DNA of 64,000 bases from Paucibacter sp. TC2R-5 (GTDB taxonomy: Bacteria; Pseudomonadota; Gammaproteobacteria; Burkholderiales; Burkholderiaceae_C), in contig NZ_JAJIRQ010000002.1 in the NCBI RefSeq assembly GCF_025717605.1, positions 267,884-331,883 on the forward strand. Direction: 5' to 3'. How positions within the stretch are numbered: position 1 is the stretch's first letter; each line of letters opens with the position of its first letter. This document shows positions 51,669 to 60,817 of this stretch, in pieces. Position numbers and translations under genes: made by a program. The notes beneath the pieces are model-generated. The model saw only the letters and a program-made list of their open reading frames with translations, ran no database searches and was not told where the DNA came from.

Positions 51669-54600
51669 ATGGCTATCCGCGTCGCACTGCACCACCGCAC
51701 CAGCTACCGCTATGACCGCGCCGTAGCACTATCCCCGCATGAGGTGAGGCTGCGGCCGGCGCCGCATGCGCGCACGCCCATCCTGTCCTACTCGCTGACG
51801 GTCGAACCGGCCGAGCATTTCATCAACTGGCAGCAAGACCCCTACGGCAATTACATCGGCCGCTTTGTGTTCCCCGAGAAGGCCGAAGAGCTCAGCTTCA
51901 CCGTCGATCTCGTGGCCGATATGACGGTGATCAACCCGTTTGACTTCTTCGTCGAAAAATACGCCGAGCGCTTTCCCTTTGCCTACCCGGCCCAGCTGGC
52001 GGCGGAGTTGGGGCCCTATCTGCAGGTCGACCCGCCCGGCCCGATGCTCAAAGATTGGATAGAGGCGGTACGCACGGAGATGCTCAGCACGTCGCTGCCG
52101 ACGAATGACTTTCTGGTCTATCTGAATCAGCGCGTGCAGGTCCGCATCGGCTATTTGCTGCGCATGGAACCGGGCATTCAAACGCCCGAGGAGACGCTGC
52201 AAAAAGCCTCGGGCTCCTGCCGCGACAGCGCCTGGCTGCTGGTGCAGATCCTGCGCTCGCTGGGCCTGGCCGCGCGTTTTGTGTCCGGCTATCTGATCCA
52301 GCTCAAGCCCGATCAAGCCTCGCTCGACGGCCCCAGCGGCTCGGCGGTTGATTTCACCGATCTGCATGCCTGGACCGAGGTCTACATCCCCGGCGCCGGT
52401 TGGATAGGCCTGGACCCAACCTCGGGCATGCTGGCCAGCGAAGGCCATATCCCGCTCGCCTGCACCGCCCTGCCCTCGTCGGCTGCTCCGGTCAGCGGCT
52501 TCACCGACAAGGCCGAGGTCACTTTCGTGCATGAGATGACGGTGACCCGCATCCATGAAGATCCGCGCGTCACCAAGCCCTATTCCGACGCCGACTGGCA
52601 GGCCATAGACCGCCTGGGCCAGCAGGTCGACGCCGACCTCAAGCGCAATGATGTGCGCCTCACGCAAGGCGGCGAGCCGACCTTTGTGTCCATCGACGAT
52701 ATGGACGGCGCGCAATGGAATACCGAAGCGCATGGCGAGCACAAGCGCGAGCTGGCCGGCCAGCTGATGCTGCGGCTCAAGAAGCATTTCGCCCCCGGCG
52801 GCATGCTGCACTACGGCCAGGGCAAGTGGTACCCGGGCGAGCCGCTGCCGCGCTGGGCGCTGAATATCTATTGGCGGGTCGACGGCCAGCCGATGTGGCG
52901 CGACGCCTCGCTGTTCTCGGCAGAAGGCAGCAACGACGGCTATGGCAAGGCCGAAGCCGAACGCTTTATGGCCGCGCTTCTGGAGGGTCTGCATCTGCCC
53001 TCCGCCAGCGCCATTCCCGCCTATGAAGACGTGCGCCAGCAGGCGCAGATCGAAGAGGGCCTGCCGAGCAATTTGAACCCGCTGTTCGCTGATCTGAGCG
53101 ACTCCGAGCAGCGTCGCCGTCTGGCCCGTTTGCTGGACAAGGGCCTGGGCGAAGTTGTGGGCTATGTGCTGCCACTGGCGCCGACACCGTTTGAGCCCGG
53201 CGTGAGCCTGAGCAGCAGCTGGCGCAGCTCGGCCTGGCCGCTCAAGCGCGAGCATCTCTACCTGATCGACGGCGACTCCCCATTGGGTCTGCGCCTGCCG
53301 CTGAACTCGCTGCCCTGGGTCTTGCCAGACGAGCAAGAGGTCGAATTCGATCTCGACCCCTTTGCCGAGCGCAGCGCGCTGCTGGAAGCCAAGGCGACGC
53401 TGGACGTCAAATTGACCCATGCTGACCGCGAAACTCAGCGGGGCCCACGCGCCGCGCTGGCGGCGGCCAAACGGCTGGCGCGTGCCACCCTGGGTCGCTC
53501 GACCAGTACCGAATCCGAGCCAACGCCGCCTCCTTTGGCCGGCCAGCACAATGCGGCGCCGGCACCACGCGACGTCATTCACACTGCCCTGTGCGTGCAA
53601 GTCCGTGATGGGCGCTTGCATGTCTTCATGCCGCCGATCAAACGCATCGAAGACTATCTGGCCCTGGTGCAGATCGTTGAAGCGAGTGCCGCCAAGCTGC
53701 AGCTGAAACTCTGGATCGAAGGCTATGGCCCGCCGCGCGATCCCCGCATCAAGCTGCTCAGCGTGACGCCGGACCCCGGCGTGATCGAGGTCAATGTGCA
53801 TCCGTCGGCAAGCTGGAACGAGCTGGTCTACACCATGAGCACGCTCTATGAAGAGGCGCGGCTGAGCCGCCTGGGCACCGAGAAGTTCATGGTCGACGGC
53901 CGCCACACGGGAACGGGCGGCGGCAACCACGCGACGCTTGGCGGCGCCACCGCCGAAGACAGCCCGATGCTGCGCCGCCCCGATCTTCTCAAGAGCCTGA
54001 TCACCTATTGGCAGAACCATCCGGCCCTGTCCTATCTGTTCTCGGGCACCTTCATCGGCCCGACCAGCCAGGCGCCGCGCGTGGACGAGGCGCGCGATGA
54101 CAATCTGTATGAGCTGGCGATCGCCTTCCAGCAGATGGACCGGGTCTTGCCCGGCATGATGCCGGGCGACAAACCCTGGATGGTTGACCGCCTCTTGCGT
54201 AATTTGTTGGTCGATCTGACCGGCAACACGCATCGCTCGGAGTTTTCGATCGACAAGCTCTACTCACCCGACGGCCCGACCGGGCGTCTGGGCCTGGTCG
54301 AGTTCCGCGCCTTCGAGATGCCGCCGCATGAGCGCATGAGCCTGTTGCAGATGTTGTTGCTGCGGGCGCTGGTGGCGCGCTTCTGGCAGCAGCCTTACCA
54401 GGCCAAGCTGGTGCACTGGGGCACGGCCCTGCATGACCGCTGGATGTTGCCGCATTTTGTCGCGCAGGACATTCGCGATGTGGCGCGCGACCTGCGTGCG
54501 GCCGGCTATGCCTTCGAGGACCATTGGTTCGACCCTTTCATCGAGTTCCGCTTCCCGCGCTTCGGCACCGTCGTCTACGAGGGCGTGGAGCTGGAACTCA

Positions 54601-55097
54601 GGCAGGCGATCGAACCCTGGAATGTGCTGGGCGAAGAGATGGCCGCCGGCGGCACGGCGCGTTATGTCGACTCCTCGGTCGAGCGCATGCAGCTTCTGGT
54701 GCGCGGCCTGACCGACGGGCGCCATGTGATTGCCTGCAACGGCCGCATGTTGCCGCTGCACCCGACCGGTGTGCCGGGTGAATATGTGGCGGCTGTGCGC
54801 TTTCGCGCCTGGAGCCCTTGGTCAGCACTGCACCCGACGATTGGCGTGCAAGCACCCTTGACCTTTGATCTGGTTGACACCTGGAGCGGCCGCGCGATCG
54901 GCGGCTGCACTTATCACGTCGTCCATCCGGGCGGTCGCAGTGAGGAGCATTCGCCCGTCAATGCCAACGCGGCCGAAGCGAGGCGCTTCGCGCGGTTTTG
55001 GCCACATGGCCACACGCCGGGGCCGATGACGGTGTTCAAGGAGCCGCTCAACCCGAGCTTTCCGATGACGCTGGATCTGCGCTGGCAGCCGCTGTGA
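51669..55097 (+). CDS. Transglutaminase-DUF2126 fusion protein (cluster member 4)
   Basis: 1142 residues. N-terminal transglutaminase part (1-290): beta-rich start LHHRTSYRYDRAV, triad Cys184 (GSCRDSAWLL), His233 (DFTDLHAWTEVYI), Asp249 (GLDPTSG). The rest is DUF2126 (about 300-1140): RLTQGGEPTFVSIDDMDG, HYGQGKWYPGEPLPRWALN, LLSVTPDPGVIEVNVHPSASW and FRAFEMPPHERMS. DUF2126 has been proposed as a glutamine-synthetase-fold COOH-NH2 ligase. Thus one chain may both break and make peptide bonds. ATG 51669. Confidence 0.9.
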   Translation: MAIRVALHHRTSYRYDRAVALSPHEVRLRPAPHARTPILSYSLTVEPAEHFINWQQDPYGNYIGRFVFPEKAEELSFTVDLVADMTVINPFDFFVEKYAERFPFAYPAQLAAELGPYLQVDPPGPMLKDWIEAVRTEMLSTSLPTNDFLVYLNQRVQVRIGYLLRMEPGIQTPEETLQKASGSCRDSAWLLVQILRSLGLAARFVSGYLIQLKPDQASLDGPSGSAVDFTDLHAWTEVYIPGAGWIGLDPTSGMLASEGHIPLACTALPSSAAPVSGFTDKAEVTFVHEMTVTRIHEDPRVTKPYSDADWQAIDRLGQQVDADLKRNDVRLTQGGEPTFVSIDDMDGAQWNTEAHGEHKRELAGQLMLRLKKHFAPGGMLHYGQGKWYPGEPLPRWALNIYWRVDGQPMWRDASLFSAEGSNDGYGKAEAERFMAALLEGLHLPSASAIPAYEDVRQQAQIEEGLPSNLNPLFADLSDSEQRRRLARLLDKGLGEVVGYVLPLAPTPFEPGVSLSSSWRSSAWPLKREHLYLIDGDSPLGLRLPLNSLPWVLPDEQEVEFDLDPFAERSALLEAKATLDVKLTHADRETQRGPRAALAAAKRLARATLGRSTSTESEPTPPPLAGQHNAAPAPRDVIHTALCVQVRDGRLHVFMPPIKRIEDYLALVQIVEASAAKLQLKLWIEGYGPPRDPRIKLLSVTPDPGVIEVNVHPSASWNELVYTMSTLYEEARLSRLGTEKFMVDGRHTGTGGGNHATLGGATAEDSPMLRRPDLLKSLITYWQNHPALSYLFSGTFIGPTSQAPRVDEARDDNLYELAIAFQQMDRVLPGMMPGDKPWMVDRLLRNLLVDLTGNTHRSEFSIDKLYSPDGPTGRLGLVEFRAFEMPPHERMSLLQMLLLRALVARFWQQPYQAKLVHWGTALHDRWMLPHFVAQDIRDVARDLRAAGYAFEDHWFDPFIEFRFPRFGTVVYEGVELELRQAIEPWNVLGEEMAAGGTARYVDSSVERMQLLVRGLTDGRHVIACNGRMLPLHPTGVPGEYVAAVRFRAWSPWSALHPTIGVQAPLTFDLVDTWSGRAIGGCTYHVVHPGGRSEEHSPVNANAAEARRFARFWPHGHTPGPMTVFKEPLNPSFPMTLDLRWQPL

Positions 55098-55164
55098 ACG
55101 TGGCGGCCACGCGCGCAGAGATAATCACGGCCCTGTAGTCCCCCGCGAACCTGCTCGCCACACC

Positions 55165-57741
55165 GTGCCCTCTCGACTCCTTGCCGGCTACCCGGCCGCC
55201 ACCGACCGCTTTGACGAAATGCTGGGCGCCGATGGTCAGCCGCGCCCGCATTGGCGCGCGCTGCTGACGGCGCTGGCGCGCGAAGCGCCGGGCGTGATGC
55301 GCGAGCGCGACGAGGCGGTACAGCGCCAGGTGCGCGAAAACGGCGTCACCTACAACGTCTACGCCGACACCCGCGGCGCCGGTCGGCCCTGGGACTTGAA
55401 CGTGCTGCCGCTGATCTTGCCGCACAACGAGTGGGCCGAGATCGAGGCTGCCGTGACACAGCGCGCCACACTGCTGAATCAAATTCTGCTGGATGTCTAC
55501 GGCCCGCAACTGCTGCTGCAGCAGGGCCAGTTGCCGCCGGCCTTGATCCACGGTCATGCCGGCTTCTTGCGCCCCTGTCATGGCATGCGGCATCGCGACG
55601 GCATTGCCCTGCACTTCTACGCAGTGGACCTGGCGCGCGCGCCGAGCGGCCGCTGGTGGGTGGTGGCGGACCGCACACAAGCGCCGTCCGGCAGCGGTTA
55701 TGCGCTGGAGAACCGGGCTGTGATTGGCCGCACCTTCCCCGATCTGATGCGCGACCTGAATGTGCGCCCCTTGACCGGCTTCTTCGACAAAATGCGCGAC
55801 AGCCTCAGCTACTGGGGCCACCAATGCGCCAACAGCGGCAGCACGCCGCTGCGCGCCGGCGAGCCGCCGCTGATCGTTTTGCTGACACCCGGCCCCTACA
55901 ACGAAACCTATTACGAGCAAGCCTATATGGCGCGCCACCTGGGCCTGCCGCTGGTGGAGGGGTCGGATCTGACCGTGCGCAATGGCATGGTCTGGCACAA
56001 GACCTTGTCCGGCATGAAGCGTGTGCATGTGATCATGCGCCGGGTCGACGACGACTATTGCGACCCGCTGGAGCTGCGCGCCGACTCCAGCCTCGGCATC
56101 CCTGGCCTGATCGAAGCAGCGCGGCTGGGCAATGTCTTGATCGCCAACAGCCTGGGCTCCAATCTGCTGGAGTCGGGCGCTTTGCTGGGCTTTTTGCCGG
56201 CGCTGTCGCAGCGCGTGCTGGGCGCGCCCTTGAAGATGCCTTCGGTGGCAACTTGGTGGTGCGGCGAGCCGGCAGCGCTGGCCCAGGTGATTGCCAAGCT
56301 GGACCGCCTGGTGATCAAGCCCGCCTTTCCGCAAAGCCGCCAGTTCACCGTCTTCGGCCAAGACCTGAAGGGCGCCGAGAGGGCGGCCTTCATCGCCAAG
56401 CTGCGCGCCCACCCGGCCAACTATGTGGCGCAGGAGCTGGTGCATTTGTCGCAAGCGCCGGTCTGGCGCGCCGATATGTCCAAACAGCAAGGACATGGCT
56501 CACGTGCAGGTGCGCATGGTGCATTGACCGCCAGCGCAATGGGCTTGCGCGTTTATGCCTGCGCCACGCCAACCGGCTATGTGGTGATGCCCGGTGGCCT
56601 GACCCGTGTGGCCACCGGCCCCGATGTGCGCGTGATCACGCTGCAGCGCGGCGGCGGCAGCAAAGACACCTGGGTGCAGGCGCGCGAGCTGCCGCTGGTC
56701 GATGCGCACCGGCCGCTATCGCGCACCACCACCGTGGCCGATCTGGTGCGCGACGACACCCATGTGTCGAGCCGCGCGGCCGAGAACCTGTTTTGGTTCG
56801 GCCGCAATGCCGAGCGTTGCGACAACATCGCGCGCCTGCTGCGCGTCAGCCTGAACTTCCTGTTCAATCTGCGCCCCGCCAGCCAAGGCGCCGAATGGCC
56901 GACCGTCAAGGCGCTGTGCGCGCAGCATCATTTACTCGACGGCAAGCAGCCGCCCAAAGACAGCGCCGAGCGTGCGCAGCTCAACGCATCACTGAGCGAC
57001 GCGCAGGTCGAACAAGCCTTGCTGCTGGCCGTGGTGTCGCCCGAGGTGCCGGGCTTGGCACGCCAGCAACAGCAGCTTTACCGCAGCGCCAGCCAGTTAC
57101 GTGAGCGGCTCTCGATCGACAACTGGCGCGCCCTCAACCGCATGCTGCAGCAGCAAGCGCCGGCCGAGGGCAAGCACTTATCGCAAGCAGATGCGATGAC
57201 CCTGCTCGACGATGCGGCCGCCGCCTCGATGACGATGGCCGGCTTTGCCCTGGACGGCATGAACCGTGACCTGGGCTGGCGCTTTTTGTCGCTGGGCCGG
57301 CGCTTGGAGCGCTTGCAGTATCAGTGCCAGGTCTTGCAGAGCGCGCTCAGCATGGACGCCGACGGCGAGCTGGACTGGTTGCTGGAGTTGGCCGACAGCA
57401 TCGTCACCTACCGCTCTCGCTACCGGGCTCAGCCCGAGTGGCTGCCTGTGCTGGACCTCTTGTTGCTGGACGCCAGCAACCCGCGCTCCATCTTGTTCCA
57501 GCTCGACGGCATCACCAAGGGAATGGACAAAATGGCGCTGGCGGCGGGCGGCTGCGGTGAGGCCGAAATGCAGGCAGTGCGCACCGAGCTATTGGCGCTG
57601 GCGCCAGCCACCGACCTTTACCGCGGCAATGCGCGCCTGACGCAATTGCTGCTGCGCATACGGCGCGCCAGCGAGGCCATGTCCGAGCTGATCAGCGTGC
57701 AGTTCTTCAGCTACACCGGCGAGAAGGCGGCCCAGCGATGA
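55165..57741 (+). CDS. Fused circularly permuted ATP-grasp and alpha-E protein (cluster member 5)
   Basis: 858 residues. Residues 1-520 are ATP-grasp (FDEMLGADGQPRPHWRALL, LPLILPHNEWAEIEAAV, HVIMRRVDDDYCDP, PGGLTRVATGPDV with LQRGGGSKDTW); from 530 the alpha-E begins (SSRAAENLFWFGRNAERCDN) and runs to the end. The ATP loop seen in the stand-alone copy (HGAGGYGMLVGP) is here VIKPAFPQSRQFTVFG, the usual variant of the fused subfamily. Starts at GTG 55165 with no good ribosome site, 67 bases after DUF2126; coupling is likely. Its stop overlaps the next start by 4 bases. Confidence 0.88.
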   Translation: MPSRLLAGYPAATDRFDEMLGADGQPRPHWRALLTALAREAPGVMRERDEAVQRQVRENGVTYNVYADTRGAGRPWDLNVLPLILPHNEWAEIEAAVTQRATLLNQILLDVYGPQLLLQQGQLPPALIHGHAGFLRPCHGMRHRDGIALHFYAVDLARAPSGRWWVVADRTQAPSGSGYALENRAVIGRTFPDLMRDLNVRPLTGFFDKMRDSLSYWGHQCANSGSTPLRAGEPPLIVLLTPGPYNETYYEQAYMARHLGLPLVEGSDLTVRNGMVWHKTLSGMKRVHVIMRRVDDDYCDPLELRADSSLGIPGLIEAARLGNVLIANSLGSNLLESGALLGFLPALSQRVLGAPLKMPSVATWWCGEPAALAQVIAKLDRLVIKPAFPQSRQFTVFGQDLKGAERAAFIAKLRAHPANYVAQELVHLSQAPVWRADMSKQQGHGSRAGAHGALTASAMGLRVYACATPTGYVVMPGGLTRVATGPDVRVITLQRGGGSKDTWVQARELPLVDAHRPLSRTTTVADLVRDDTHVSSRAAENLFWFGRNAERCDNIARLLRVSLNFLFNLRPASQGAEWPTVKALCAQHHLLDGKQPPKDSAERAQLNASLSDAQVEQALLLAVVSPEVPGLARQQQQLYRSASQLRERLSIDNWRALNRMLQQQAPAEGKHLSQADAMTLLDDAAAASMTMAGFALDGMNRDLGWRFLSLGRRLERLQYQCQVLQSALSMDADGELDWLLELADSIVTYRSRYRAQPEWLPVLDLLLLDASNPRSILFQLDGITKGMDKMALAAGGCGEAEMQAVRTELLALAPATDLYRGNARLTQLLLRIRRASEAMSELISVQFFSYTGEKAAQR

Positions 57742-58631
57742 AGGTCGCCAGCATCAAATACCGGGTCGAACACGAGACCGAGTACCGCTATCAAAGCCAG
57801 GTCACCTTGTCGCAGCAATACCTGCATCTGACGCCGCGCAGCTTTGCACTGCAAAGCACCGAGTCACACCGGATTGTGGTGCGCCCAACCGAGCATGAAA
57901 CCAGCGAGGGCCGCGACTACTTTGGCAACCCGACGCGGCGATTGACCCTGATGGCGCCTCACATGACGCTCAACGTGCATGCCGAATCGGTCGTGAGCTT
58001 GAGCAAGCGGCCGAGCATGGCGGAGCTGCAGGGCTCCAAGCCATGGGAATCGGTACGTGAGCTGGTGCAACGCGCGCAGTCCCCCGACACCCTGGAAGCA
58101 ACGCGTTATCTCTACGCCTCACCGCATGTCGAGCTGAGCGCTGCGCTGGAGCTGTATGCACGCCCCAGCTTTCGCCCGGGCAGGCCGATACTGGAGGCCG
58201 CGCTGGACCTGACGCAACGCATCTTTGCCGACTTCAAGTTCGACCCTGCCGCCACCGAAATCTCCACCCCGCTGGAGCAGGTCTTGAGCGGCCGCCGCGG
58301 TGTCTGCCAAGACTTTGCCCAGCTGATGATTGGCTGCCTGCGCAGCCTGGGGCTGCCGGCGCGCTATTTGAGCGGCTACATCCTCACCCACCCCAAGCCC
58401 GGCCAGCCGCGCTTGGTTGGCGCCGACGCCTCACATGCCTGGGTCTCGGTGTTCTGCCCCGTGCATGGCTGGATCGACTTCGACCCGACCAACCGCTGCC
58501 TGGTGCAGGGCGAGCACATCACCTTGGGCTGGGGCCGCGATTTCAGCGACGTGACGCCGATGCGCGGCATCGTGCTGGGCGGTGGCGCGCAGCATTTGCA
58601 GGTGAAGGTGACGGTGACGCCGCTCGGGTGA
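57738..58631 (+). CDS. Transglutaminase-like protein (cluster member 6)
   Basis: 297 residues. Starts with the Bact_transglu_N pattern IKYRVEHETEYRYQSQVTLS; triad Cys190 (RRGVCQDFAQLM), His233 (DASHAWVSVFC) and Asp249 (WIDFDPTN). Overlaps the stop of the fused ATP-grasp/alpha-E gene (ATGA), so coupled. Third transglutaminase of the locus. Papain-like cysteine enzymes in this cluster may trim or cross-link the product of the ATP-grasp ligases. Confidence 0.9.
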   Translation: MKVASIKYRVEHETEYRYQSQVTLSQQYLHLTPRSFALQSTESHRIVVRPTEHETSEGRDYFGNPTRRLTLMAPHMTLNVHAESVVSLSKRPSMAELQGSKPWESVRELVQRAQSPDTLEATRYLYASPHVELSAALELYARPSFRPGRPILEAALDLTQRIFADFKFDPAATEISTPLEQVLSGRRGVCQDFAQLMIGCLRSLGLPARYLSGYILTHPKPGQPRLVGADASHAWVSVFCPVHGWIDFDPTNRCLVQGEHITLGWGRDFSDVTPMRGIVLGGGAQHLQVKVTVTPLG

Positions 58632-58905
58632 GACGGGCCGGCTTTGCGCCAAGTTTTGCTTGGATGAATTGCAGGGCTTGGTGTGGCTGCAAAGTACCCA
58701 CACCAGCCCTTGGGAATCGGCACCAGCCGCTGCAATGCCGTCTTTTGCGGTGCGAGCCGTGTTGACGCCGTACTCCAATGCCAAACATGTGCTGAGCATG
58801 CCGCAGGCGTCAGCGATCGGTCTGAAGGGTAATCAGGCCTCGCGGTTCAAGCGGCTCTACCGCGTACATCGACCGCAGAAGGGCAGTCCTGGCGAGACAT
58901 AGGGG
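58632..58905. other. Intergenic, no recognisable content
   Basis: 274 bases between the transglutaminase gene and a convergent secreted protein. Short open frames exist on both strands (for example 80 codons from 58660), but with no motif, no ribosome site and atypical composition. No clear terminator was found. Confidence 0.5.
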
Positions 58906-59493
58906 TCAGCGCTGCAGATCAAAGTCCAGGCTGTTGCAGTCCAGCGGCACGCGGACATGACGTTCACGCGGCCGCGGCGGGGCTTCTGCGATGGGAGCAA
59001 GGTCGTGAATGACAAGCTGTGGTGTAAGGTGATATCGGCCGGGTTGCGACAGGTCAAAAGCCAGTGCCAGGTCGACCTCCGCCAAGCGCGTTTGGCCCGC
59101 GTCCAGCTGAAGGTAAGCCGCAGCGTCGGGGTCGCCCCGTTTGACAGTGGCGCCGCGGTAGCGCAAGGCTTGGCCGTTGTGCGTCACCTTGACATAGGGT
59201 CCCATCCAGGGCCTGGGTTCCAGCGGCGTGGCCCACACCAGCACGTTCACGGCTTCCGGGCCGCTGTTATGCAGACTGAATCTCAGCGGCGCCTTTTGTC
59301 CCTGGGCCAACTTGGAAGGCATTTGCAGCGAACAAACCAGCTGAGTTCCCGTGGCTGCCAGCGACGCGACGGCGGCAGCGCTGGGTGCACCAGCAGGCAG
59401 TGGCCCAGCTGACTCTGAAGCCGAAACTGACGCCGCCATCACCGCCACTCCAGTCGCCACGGCGGCGGCGCCACACGCCAGCCGCCGCCCCAT
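58906..59493 (-). CDS. Exported protein resembling the N-terminal domain of the M35 protease next to it
   Basis: 195 residues. A signal-like region (residues 1-27) and a linker rich in Ala/Ser lead to a beta-sandwich (about 55-170). Its HNGQALRYRGATVKRGDP, AAAYLQLDAGQTRLAEVDL and AFDLSQPGRYHLTPQ align in order with DGSPVPYKGRLIKRAAP, DWVTIAAGATLEYSVEL and GYDLSRNGRYSVEF of the adjacent protease. It lacks the peptidase domain. An inhibitor, chaperone or substrate adaptor role is possible. ATG 59491-59493; 48 bases downstream of the protease gene on the same strand. Confidence 0.65.
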   Translation of the reverse strand: MGRRLACGAAAVATGVAVMAASVSASESAGPLPAGAPSAAAVASLAATGTQLVCSLQMPSKLAQGQKAPLRFSLHNSGPEAVNVLVWATPLEPRPWMGPYVKVTHNGQALRYRGATVKRGDPDAAAYLQLDAGQTRLAEVDLALAFDLSQPGRYHLTPQLVIHDLAPIAEAPPRPRERHVRVPLDCNSLDFDLQR

Positions 59494-59541
59494 GGCAACC
59501 GAGTCAAGCCGCAGCAAAGCAGTAAGGCGCTGGGCTGCCGT

Positions 59542-60576
59542 TCAGGGCTTGGCCGGTGTGTTCTCAGCAATGTATTCGTGGCTGTCTGCGTTGCGGATGG
59601 CCCGGGATGGGTTGCTCAGCGCCAGGGCGCGCGCGGCGGTCTGGCCGTAAGCCCAGTCATCGGTGTCGGCCACCACAGTGAAGTGCGACATTTCATGGAT
59701 CAAGGTACCGGCCTTGGAATCGGTGCCCAGCGCCGGGGCAGCCCAGAATGCTTTGCAAAGGTAGATTTTGTAGTGATCATCTGGATAGACGTAAGCGTAA
59801 TAGTTGTCAGTGCAAGCGCAGTCAAAGCGCAGGGGTTTGGTGGCAAAGGCATCTTGAACCTTGACAAAGTTGGTTTTCACGGCGTTCCAACTGCTGCGCG
59901 TGCCTGGACCGAACCATTCAGTGAAACGCTGTGTCGCCACGCGTGAGTTCTGCATGTAGGTCAGCACACCTTGCGAGTAAGTGTTGGCGCTGCTGACAGC
60001 GTTGTTCAGGTCGGTGATCTGCGAGGCCGAGCAGGCGGTGAAGGTTGGCGCACCATCGGTGAGGTTTGTCGAGGCGGGTGCCGTCCTTGCCGCGCCCACG
60101 CCGCTGCGCGATTCCAACCAGACAAAAGCCGGGGCAGACTTCATCACGCCACGGCCGCCGCTGCTGCCAGGGCTGTTGAATTCGACGCTGTACCTGCCGT
60201 TGCGTGACAGGTCGTAACCGGCTGTCAACTCCACGCTGTACTCGAGCGTGGCGCCTGCGGCGATGGTGACCCAGTCGCTGACCGCAGGTGCAGCGCGTTT
60301 AATCAAGCGCCCTTTGTAGGGCACCGGAGAACCGTCCAGCGTGACGGTGAACAACTTGCTGTCGTGGCGGGCCGAAGGCAGTTCCCAGCGCGGTACCGAG
60401 ATCGCCGCTTGTGTGCCGTTGGTGACGCTGACATTGACGAAAACGTTCACGTCTCCGAGCAACACCGGGGTCGGCGCCGAGACACGCACATACAGGCCGT
60501 CCCAGGAGGCAGCGGACACGCTGCCGGCCCAAGCCAAGGCAAGCAAGAGCCACAGGGCACGTACGATTCTTTGCAT
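59542..60576 (-). CDS. M35-family (aspzincin) secreted metalloprotease
   Basis: 344 residues. Signal peptide (ALAWAGSVSA, ends about 23), an N-terminal beta-sandwich domain (about 25-150), a helical part, and the catalytic domain: HEMSH at 294-298 and the third ligand Asp307 in DTDDWAYG, as in peptidyl-Lys metallopeptidases. Conserved Cys pairs (FTACSASQ; FDCACTDNYY; IYLCKAFW) suggest disulfides of a secreted enzyme. It would cut before lysine if like its relatives. ATG 60574-60576. The related stand-alone domain protein follows. Confidence 0.88.
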   Translation of the reverse strand: MQRIVRALWLLLALAWAGSVSAASWDGLYVRVSAPTPVLLGDVNVFVNVSVTNGTQAAISVPRWELPSARHDSKLFTVTLDGSPVPYKGRLIKRAAPAVSDWVTIAAGATLEYSVELTAGYDLSRNGRYSVEFNSPGSSGGRGVMKSAPAFVWLESRSGVGAARTAPASTNLTDGAPTFTACSASQITDLNNAVSSANTYSQGVLTYMQNSRVATQRFTEWFGPGTRSSWNAVKTNFVKVQDAFATKPLRFDCACTDNYYAYVYPDDHYKIYLCKAFWAAPALGTDSKAGTLIHEMSHFTVVADTDDWAYGQTAARALALSNPSRAIRNADSHEYIAENTPAKP

Positions 60577-60605
60577 GGCAGATCCTTTGAGGTGAAACCG
60601 AGGTG

Positions 60606-60776
60606 TCAAGCTTGCGGCGCGACGCTGCGGCCGCGCGTGGCACGGCGCAGGGCCAGTAGCCCGGCGGCCATCATCACCACGGAGGAAGGTTCGGGTATGG
60701 GAGCGACTTGGCCCAAGGTCAAGTTGTCAATGCCTCGAAAGCTGACGCGACTTTGCCCCAGCACGCCGAGCAGATG
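60606..60776 (-). pseudogene. Orphan C-terminus of a PEP-CTERM protein
   Basis: The minus strand reads 56 sense codons ending SFRGIDNLTLGQVAPIPEP, then SSVVMMAAGLLALRRATRGRS and a stop at 60606-60608: PEP motif, hydrophobic helix and basic tail. An in-frame stop at 60777-60779 precedes it, and no start codon or ribosome site lies within the ectodomain part. The rest of the gene is missing, so this is a remnant. It is 29 bases upstream of the M35 protease start, so its deletion may have created the present promoter. Confidence 0.75.
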
Positions 60777-60817
60777 TCACATCAGGCGGGCATACTAGCG
60801 CCTGATTCTTGACCGCC

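Noticed and set aside
51729-54233. An 834-codon open frame antisense to the DUF2126 fusion gene
   Set aside because: Translation is His/Gln/Arg-rich with no family motif; such long antisense frames are common in high-GC genes with strong third-position bias. The sense frame has clear domain motifs.
55048-57104. Long frames (482 codons antisense; 617 codons in another forward frame) over the ATP-grasp/alpha-E fusion
   Set aside because: Both are shadows of the 858-codon gene with unlikely composition (Arg/Ala/Gln-rich).
58660-58902. 80-codon frame behind the last transglutaminase gene
   Set aside because: Starts at a non-ATG codon without ribosome site; composition unlike real genes in the window.
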